A stretch of 10,582 nucleotides of DNA. Origin: Thermoflexales bacterium. Lineage in GTDB: Bacteria; Chloroflexota; Anaerolineae; Fen-1058. The notes below the pieces were generated by a model that made no database searches, was not told the DNA's origin, and was given only the letters and a program-made list of their open reading frames with translations. Of this stretch, positions 6,285 to 10,582 are shown piece after piece. A program made the translations under genes and the position numbers. How positions within the stretch are numbered: position 1 is the first letter of the stretch; each line of letters begins with the position of its first letter. The stretch is taken from assembly GCA_017882055.1 (NCBI GenBank), contig JADGQE010000107.1:1-10582 (forward strand), read 5' to 3'.

Positions 6285-6305
6285 CAGTATTGCCTATAAT
6301 CCTGG
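6285..6305 (-). repeat. 21-bp repeated motif after a stop codon (copy 2)
   Basis: On the plus strand CAGTATTGC, three variable bases, TAATCCTGG; 18 of 21 bases match the copy at 3289-3309 without gaps. It begins three bases after the kinase stop codon and is followed on the minus strand by the hairpin at 6244-6270. Confidence 0.6.
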
Positions 6306-6308
6306 AGA

Positions 6309-8309
6309 CTATGGCGTACAGGCCCCACCGGGAAATAGACTGGCGATCGCGTTGGGATCCATCGTAATATTCGGTTCCATGTGATCGGGCGGATTAGCAT
6401 CATCCCATACACGTAACTGCTGAGTCTTGGTTTTGCACCGGCGCGAACGCATAAGGTAGGTGGTGCGGCCCACTGGACCGCGCTGATCCCAGTTACCAGT
6501 ATCAGGGTTCTCCATCGCAAACCAATAGTTGCCTGTTCCACCGCTGGCCCAAACCGTGATATTACAGGTATAGTTCCCGCCGTCATACGTACAAAGATCA
6601 AACGAATAGCCATAGTTAAGCGGCTGAGATACGGCACTGGTTGGAACTGCCGTCGATGCGGGCGGAACCGTCGGCTTCGGCGTCACGGGGGGCTTAGTCG
6701 GGCCAGGCGTCCTGGTCGGCGCGGGCGTATTGGTCGGCGCGGGCGTATTAGTTGGCGCAAGCGTGAGCGTGGGCGTCAGCGTATCAGTCGGCTCTAACGT
6801 AGTGGTCGGGGTATTGGTCGGTTGAGTCAACGTTGTGCCAAGCGGCAACAGATTCAATTGATCAGGCGAAACCGCACTCAAATCGACGACGTCTGCGACC
6901 ACCCAGCCAGCCGCCACACCATCGACCGTTTCGATGCGCAGCCACTTCAAGTCACTGGTGCGGGCCTTGAGCACGAATTTAGTCGCCTTATCCAACAAGC
7001 CCAACACCGTCGAGTTTGTATCCGGTTTATCATGCAGCTCAACATTATCCTGCTTAAGCGTCATGACCAGCGACGCGATCGGCACCAGGGTCGGTGTGCT
7101 CGTCGGTCCGCTGGTCGGCGTAATCGCGATGGTCGGAGTCGACGTTGGCGTGATTGCGCCACCGCTACTTAACGCCACGACACCCACTGCGCCGATGGCG
7201 ATAATCGCCAGTAGGATCATCGGAATAATCCAAATTGGACGTTTCTTTTGCGCTTGAGGCTGTGGAGTAACGACAGGTACCGATCCGATTTGGGTGGGCG
7301 CAGCGCCGACAGCCGGCATGCCGCCCAGTTGAGTTGCCGCCGCTCGCGCCGGCGCCTGCGTGGCTGTCATGCGCGGTAGCGGAGTGAGTCCGCCCACGCG
7401 GCCCACGACGGTTGCGCCGCTCAACTGGATCGCTGAGCCTTGCGTCGTCGAATCCGCCTGCGACTCATCGATCGGCATGCCCATCGCTTTGCGCAAATCG
7501 ATCATCAGTTCGCCGACTTTCTGATATCGATCGGCGGGATTTTTAGCCAGCGATTTTAAGATGACCCGATTGAGATCGTCCGGCAAATCGGGTTTGAGGG
7601 CCTGCGGCAGCGGCAGCGGTTCATTGATGTGCTTGAGGACAACCGCCAGCGGTGTGTCGGCATCGTACGGCAAACGACCGATTTCCAGTTGATACAACAT
7701 GACACCCAGCGAATAAATATCGCTGCGCTCATCGCCGGGCTGGCCCATGCCCTGCTCAGGCGCCATGTAGCTGGGTGTCCCCACCATCGCGCCGCTGGCC
7801 GTGAGATTGGAGGCGCTGACGATCTTGGCAATGCCGAAATCGGTCAGGATGACCTGGCCTTCGATCGTGATCATGACATTGGCCGGCTTCACGTCGCGGT
7901 GAACCATGCCGCGCTCATGCGCGTACTTCAACGCCGAGCCAACCGCCAGGATGATCCGTGCCGCATCGTCGGGCGAAACCCACTCACCCTTCGACTCCAG
8001 TGCCTGCATCCGCGACCTGAGCGTCTCGCCGCTGATAAACTCCATGACCATGTAGTACACGTCGTTATCCACATCGAAGTCAAGCATTTGCACGATGTTG
8101 GGATGCCGCAGTGTGGCCACTATTTTGGCTTCGCGCTCGAAGCGGGTCAGAAATTCTTTCTCGTCGGCCAGGAAAGTGTGCATCAGCTTGATGGCGACGT
8201 AGCGATCAAGGCTAGCCTGATAGGCTTTGTAGACCTCGGCCATACCGCCGCGCCCAAGATGTTCGACGATGCGATAACGGCCGATTGTCTTTCCAATTAG
8301 ACCATCCAT
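6309..8309 (-). CDS. membrane PknB-type Ser/Thr protein kinase with SH3-like and Cys-rich extracellular domains
   Basis: Phosphorylates Ser/Thr on cytoplasmic proteins, presumably in response to a signal outside the membrane. 666 residues. Kinase domain (about 12-275) is complete: glycine loop GRGGMAEV (19-26), K41 in VAIK, E60, HRDVKPAN with D139, K141 and N144, DFG at 157-159, APE at 183-185. A linker rich in Ala/Gln/Pro/Thr (about 285-355) follows, then one membrane span (359-380). Outside: a Thr/Pro linker, an SH3-like domain (about 418-477), a second long Thr/Pro linker (about 492-560) with PTNTPA repeats, and a C-terminal domain (564-666) that I do not recognise. All four cysteines of the protein (C573, C582, C625, C664) are in that last domain, suggesting two disulfides. 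No PASTA repeats, so this is not the classic muropeptide-sensing PknB. The start is at the family N-terminus; the ribosome binding site is weak. Probably co-transcribed with the gene 59 bases upstream. Confidence 0.95.
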   Translation of the reverse strand: MDGLIGKTIGRYRIVEHLGRGGMAEVYKAYQASLDRYVAIKLMHTFLADEKEFLTRFEREAKIVATLRHPNIVQMLDFDVDNDVYYMVMEFISGETLRSRMQALESKGEWVSPDDAARIILAVGSALKYAHERGMVHRDVKPANVMITIEGQVILTDFGIAKIVSASNLTASGAMVGTPSYMAPEQGMGQPGDERSDIYSLGVMLYQLEIGRLPYDADTPLAVVLKHINEPLPLPQALKPDLPDDLNRVILKSLAKNPADRYQKVGELMIDLRKAMGMPIDESQADSTTQGSAIQLSGATVVGRVGGLTPLPRMTATQAPARAAATQLGGMPAVGAAPTQIGSVPVVTPQPQAQKKRPIWIIPMILLAIIAIGAVGVVALSSGGAITPTSTPTIAITPTSGPTSTPTLVPIASLVMTLKQDNVELHDKPDTNSTVLGLLDKATKFVLKARTSDLKWLRIETVDGVAAGWVVADVVDLSAVSPDQLNLLPLGTTLTQPTNTPTTTLEPTDTLTPTLTLAPTNTPAPTNTPAPTRTPGPTKPPVTPKPTVPPASTAVPTSAVSQPLNYGYSFDLCTYDGGNYTCNITVWASGGTGNYWFAMENPDTGNWDQRGPVGRTTYLMRSRRCKTKTQQLRVWDDANPPDHMEPNITMDPNAIASLFPGGACTP

Positions 8310-8368
8310 AGGTTTGTCTCTGCTTTCTCCCCTTGCCTGTCAAGTAACCGTCATGACCTGGCATCTCT

Positions 8369-8713
8369 CTAATTCTGCGGCATCACAAATTTCACCGTTT
8401 CGGTCTGAAGAACCTCGCCCTCATAGATCAGATCAATCCGGGTGCGGTATTCTCCAGCAACGGGACGCGCGACATGCATGGTCAGATTCAGATGCCGATC
8501 CATGGTACCGATGATCGACAGAGTGCGCTCCTCCTGTCCATCGGGCCGAAAGAGCACGATCTCCAGGTTCGGGTATTCCAGAAAAGGCGTGAGCGTCACA
8601 CTCAGCGCGACACGCCGCCGATCAGGCAGAAGTTCAGCCGCGGTCTCCATGATGCGCACTTCGCGAGGCGGCAGCGGCACTTCGTCTTCGTCAGCGAAAA
8701 ACATAAACGACAT
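8369..8713 (-). CDS. conserved-looking hypothetical protein, beta-rich, 114 residues
   Basis: Begins MSFMFFADEDEVPLPPREVR, then shows alternating strands: RRRVALSVTLTPFLEYPNLEIVLFRPDG, a middle TLSIIGTMDRHLNLTMHV, and GEYRTRIDLIYEGEVLQTETVKF. The strand pattern suggests an Ig-like beta-sandwich. There is no signal peptide, membrane segment or cysteine, so it is likely cytoplasmic. The ATG has an AGGAGA ribosome binding site about 6 bases upstream and a good promoter at 8740-8769. It lies 59 bases before the Ser/Thr kinase gene on the same strand with no terminator between, so it may be a partner or substrate of the kinase; that is inference from position. I recall similar short proteins in Chloroflexota but know no function. 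Confidence 0.85.
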   Translation of the reverse strand: MSFMFFADEDEVPLPPREVRIMETAAELLPDRRRVALSVTLTPFLEYPNLEIVLFRPDGQEERTLSIIGTMDRHLNLTMHVARPVAGEYRTRIDLIYEGEVLQTETVKFVMPQN

Positions 8714-8739
8714 GCGTCTCTCCTGCCTGATCCAGTTGA

Positions 8740-8769
8740 ATTATACACCGGCCTGCCATTGGCGAGCAA
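8740..8769 (-). promoter_or_regulatory. promoter of the hypothetical protein / Ser/Thr kinase unit
   Basis: On the minus strand: perfect -10 TATAAT (complement of 8740-8745), 18-base spacer, -35 TTGCTC (complement of 8764-8769). The expected start is near 8733, about 20 bases before the start codon. Three 11-bp direct repeats begin 6 bases upstream of the -35 box. Confidence 0.65.
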
Positions 8770-8775
8770 ACTTCC

Positions 8776-8808
8776 GCATTTCAATAGCATTTCAATAACA
8801 TTTCAAAT
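8776..8808. repeat. three 11-bp phased direct repeats, possible regulator binding site
   Basis: GCATTTCAATA, GCATTTCAATA, ACATTTCAAAT follow head to tail (8776-8786, 8787-8797, 8798-8808). The core TTTCAA recurs every 11 bases, about one helical turn, so the cores face one side of the DNA. Response regulators of the OmpR/PhoB family bind such 11-bp direct repeats. The array sits just upstream of the -35 box at 8764-8769 and about 35 bases before the divergent -35 at 8845. A regulatory role is inferred. Confidence 0.6.
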
Positions 8809-8844
8809 CGGACCACACACGTTGACATCACGCCACCGGCACGT

Positions 8845-8873
8845 TTGACCGGCTTATCTATCGCTGTTACAAT
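8845..8873 (+). promoter_or_regulatory. promoter of the zinc-ribbon membrane protein gene
   Basis: -35 TTGACC (8845-8850), 17-base spacer, -10 TACAAT (8868-8873). The expected start is near 8880, about 30 bases before the ATG at 8911. It may also serve the trans-sulfuration enzyme gene, since no clear promoter or terminator is seen in the 65 bases between the two genes. Confidence 0.7.
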
Positions 8874-8910
8874 GCGAGACAGTGCTCGATATTCATTCAA
8901 GGTCGTTCGC

Positions 8911-9195
8911 ATGTCCTCAACCACTCAGACACCCACTTGCCCCGATTGCGGCGCCAGCGTTCATCGCTCTCATCGCCGGCCGCTCGAACGACTCACTTCA
9001 ATCATCGTACCGCAGTATCGGTACCGCTGCTCTCAGTGCGGTTGGACCGGCCTGCGGCGCGCTCGACGATCGCCCCTGCACATCGGGCCACGCGGCCACA
9101 AAGTGATTATTACGCGCGAGCGAATGGTCATCATTGTGTTGAGCTTGCTGCTTGCCATCAGCCTCGCGGCGCTTCTCGTCACTGCAATAACATGA
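8911..9195 (+). CDS. small zinc-ribbon protein with one C-terminal membrane span
   Basis: 94 residues. Two CxxC knuckles, C10-P-D-C13 and C40-S-Q-C43, are 26 residues apart and form a probable zinc ribbon; the second is in the typical YRYRCSQCGWTG context. A basic stretch (about 48-64) leads to a hydrophobic span (about 72-93) at the C-terminus, so the ribbon should be cytoplasmic and tail-anchored. The frame is open 22 codons further up, to a TTG, but that extension overlaps the promoter at 8845-8873. The ATG at 8911 is therefore chosen; its ribosome binding site (AAGG) is weak. Function unknown; it is not a recognised enzyme or transcription factor. Confidence 0.82.
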   Translation: MSSTTQTPTCPDCGASVHRSHRRPLERLTSIIVPQYRYRCSQCGWTGLRRARRSPLHIGPRGHKVIITRERMVIIVLSLLLAISLAALLVTAIT

Positions 9196-9260
9196 GCAAC
9201 GTGCGCGCTTGGCTGCGTGACGCAAGATGAATCGAAGTATCAACGCCAGGGGGAATCTGC

Positions 9261-10406
9261 ATGACCGATCAACTTCACTTCGAGACGCTCGCGATTCACG
9301 CCGGACAACAGCCTGATCCGGCGACCGGCGCAGTGATGACGCCGATCTACCAGACTTCGACTTTCGTGCAAGACGGTGTCGGCGATCACAAAGGTTATGA
9401 ATATGCCCGCACCGGCAATCCCACCCGCACCGCATTAGAAGCCTGCCTGGCTGCACTCGAAGGCGCATCACACGGCTTATGCTTTGCTTCCGGCATGGCC
9501 GCGATCGATACGCTGCTAAAATTGATCAAGCCCGGCCAGCACGTTCTCGCCGCCGATGATGTCTATGGCGGCACGTATCGATTGTTCGTGCGCGTGCTCA
9601 GCGACTACGGCCTGCAATTCGATTTTGTCGATATGGCCGATCTGAAGGCGGTGGCTGCGGCGATCAAACCCAACACCCGATTGATCTGGGTGGAGACCCC
9701 GACGAATCCGCATCTCAAGATCATCGATCTGGCGGCGCTGGCCGAAATCGGGCGCGCGCACAACCTTCAGGTCGCCGTCGATAACACGTTCGCTTCGCCG
9801 TATTTGCAGCAGCCGATCAGCCTCGGCGCGGATTTCGTCATCCACAGCACCACCAAATACATCGGCGGCCACAGCGATGTGATCGGCGGCGCGATCTTAA
9901 CCAATGACGCGGCGGCTTATGAGCGATTGAAGTTTCTGCAGAACACCATCGGCGCAGTGCCCGGCCCAATGGATTGTTTCCTGACGCTGCGCGGAATTAA
10001 AACACTGCCGCTGCGAATGGAACGTCACTCGACCAACGCGCAGAAGATTGCCGAATTCTTAGCCGATCATCCGGGCGTGAAGAAAGTAATGTATCCCGGC
10101 CTAAGCGATCATCCCAATCACGCTGTTGCCAAAAAGCAAATGCGATTGTTCGGCGGCATGATTTCGTTTCTGCCCGTCGGCGATGCAGCCACGGCGAAAC
10201 GCATTGTCGAACGCACCAAAATTTTCGCTTTGGCTGAATCGCTCGGCGGCGTCGAGTCGCTGATCGAACTGCCCGCGCCGATGACACATGCTTCCGTCGC
10301 CGGCTCGCTGCTCGAAGTCGATCCGACGCTGATCCGTTTATCCGTCGGCATCGAAAACGTCGATGATTTGATCGCGGATTTGCAGCAGGCGCTGAGCGGA
10401 AAGTGA
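9261..10406 (+). CDS. cystathionine gamma-synthase / gamma-lyase family PLP enzyme (MetB/MccB-like)
   Basis: Trans-sulfuration enzyme of the Cys/Met-metabolism PLP family: either joins an activated homoserine with cysteine (synthase) or cleaves cystathionine to cysteine (lyase). 381 residues, close to the usual 380-400. Visible PLP-site residues are Y48 and R50 in YEYARTGNPTR, the SGMAAI phosphate loop (77-82), Y102 in DDVYGGTYRLF, D174 in VAVDNTFASP, and the Schiff-base K199 in HSTTKYIGGHSD. The C-terminal block is ALAESLGGVESLIELPAPMTH, with a Glu-Ser pair found in both synthases and lyases, so substrate cannot be settled by eye. A GGGGGA ribosome binding site lies 6 bases before the ATG. 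65 bases follow the zinc-ribbon gene; the next gene starts 11 bases after the stop, suggesting co-transcription. No SAM or T-box leader fits in the short gap. Confidence 0.95.
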   Translation: MTDQLHFETLAIHAGQQPDPATGAVMTPIYQTSTFVQDGVGDHKGYEYARTGNPTRTALEACLAALEGASHGLCFASGMAAIDTLLKLIKPGQHVLAADDVYGGTYRLFVRVLSDYGLQFDFVDMADLKAVAAAIKPNTRLIWVETPTNPHLKIIDLAALAEIGRAHNLQVAVDNTFASPYLQQPISLGADFVIHSTTKYIGGHSDVIGGAILTNDAAAYERLKFLQNTIGAVPGPMDCFLTLRGIKTLPLRMERHSTNAQKIAEFLADHPGVKKVMYPGLSDHPNHAVAKKQMRLFGGMISFLPVGDAATAKRIVERTKIFALAESLGGVESLIELPAPMTHASVAGSLLEVDPTLIRLSVGIENVDDLIADLQQALSGK

Positions 10407-10417
10407 CGAGTGAGAGA

Positions 10418-10582
10418 ATGAAGAAAAATTCTACCAAGAAGCCAGAGAATTACGAACTCCGCGAAGAGTATGACCTTGCTCAGCTGCCCATTTTGCCCAG
10501 AGGTCGCTTTGATCCCAAGCACCGAATCGGGAATAATGTGATTGTACTTGAACCCGACATTGCCAAAGCCTTCCCTGACGAT
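10418..10582 (+). CDS. antitoxin-like hypothetical protein, N-terminal part, cut by window edge
   Basis: 55 residues are visible, open to the right edge: a lysine-rich start MKKNSTKKPENYELREEYDL, then LPRGRF, RIGNNVIVLEPDIAKAFPDD. The order 'EYD..., (K/R)GR(F/Y), G.NVV.L.PD.A..FPD' is one I recall from short antitoxins of type II toxin-antitoxin pairs, which continue with SVNEALR-type helices. The rest is outside the window, so this is only a pattern match. The ATG lies 11 bases after the stop of the trans-sulfuration gene; only a weak GAG-rich ribosome binding site is seen. Confidence 0.6.
   Translation, partial: MKKNSTKKPENYELREEYDLAQLPILPRGRFDPKHRIGNNVIVLEPDIAKAFPDD

Noticed and set aside
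6700..6840. Tandem DNA repeats of the gtattggtcggcgcgggc type
   Set aside because: They encode the Thr/Pro/Asn-rich stalk of the kinase and keep the frame; they are explained by protein linker repeats rather than a separate element.
8338..8343. TTGACA (minus strand) in the gap before the kinase gene, as a possible internal promoter
   Set aside because: No -10-like hexamer lies 16-18 bases downstream, so the promoter at 8740-8769 is preferred.
7629..8848. Open frames on the plus strand opposite the Ser/Thr kinase and the 8369-8713 gene
   Set aside because: The minus-strand proteins have complete kinase motifs or a ribosome binding site and promoter; the plus-strand frames have neither.
9214..9224. 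TGCGTGACGCA palindrome upstream of the trans-sulfuration gene as an operator
   Set aside because: Only 5-bp arms, no second copy, and no clear promoter next to it; expected by chance in GC-rich DNA.
9196..9260. SAM riboswitch or T-box leader for the trans-sulfuration gene
   Set aside because: The gap is 65 bases, too short for either, with no matching stem structure.

Overview
The window looks like chromosomal DNA of a Chloroflexota bacterium (inference, moderate confidence). The reasons are the wording of the MiaB radical-SAM motif (CSHACTFC), the GroEL N-terminus, a PknB-type kinase with an SH3-like domain and Thr/Pro-rich linkers outside the cell, and several small proteins of a kind I associate with that phylum. 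Coding density is high. No tRNA, rRNA, CRISPR array, phage gene or intact insertion sequence is visible.

Layout. Bases 1-1426 hold the groES-groEL operon on the minus strand (groEL runs off the left edge), with a near-consensus promoter and a perfect, extended CIRCE operator. Immediately upstream on the same strand is a three-gene unit (3120 to 1445): a 65-residue one-pass membrane protein followed by two OmpR-family response regulators with no histidine kinase beside them. Its promoter is at 3162-3190. Between that promoter and the next minus-strand gene lies a 92-bp foldback element flanked by 9-bp direct repeats, a MITE-like insertion. The next gene (3935-3315) is a membrane-anchored beta-sandwich protein of unknown function, transcribed divergently from miaB (4036-5358, tRNA methylthiotransferase). 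miaB ends at a bidirectional hairpin terminator, facing a NarL/LuxR-type response regulator (6130-5459).

The right half holds a two-gene minus-strand unit: a 114-residue hypothetical protein (8713-8369) and a 666-residue membrane Ser/Thr kinase (8309-6309). The divergent spacer at 8714-8910 carries a promoter in each direction and three 11-bp phased direct repeats next to the kinase-unit promoter. On the plus strand follow a small zinc-ribbon membrane protein, a trans-sulfuration PLP enzyme of the cystathionine gamma-synthase/lyase family, and the start of a probable antitoxin-like gene cut by the right edge.

The common theme is signal response: three response regulators, one Ser/Thr kinase and a HrcA/CIRCE-controlled chaperonin operon in about 8 kb. 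The most noteworthy non-coding signals are the foldback element, an 18/21 match between the 3' flanks of two separate genes, the phased repeats, and a CIRCE element that also has the shape of an intrinsic terminator. I found no clear new multi-gene system.
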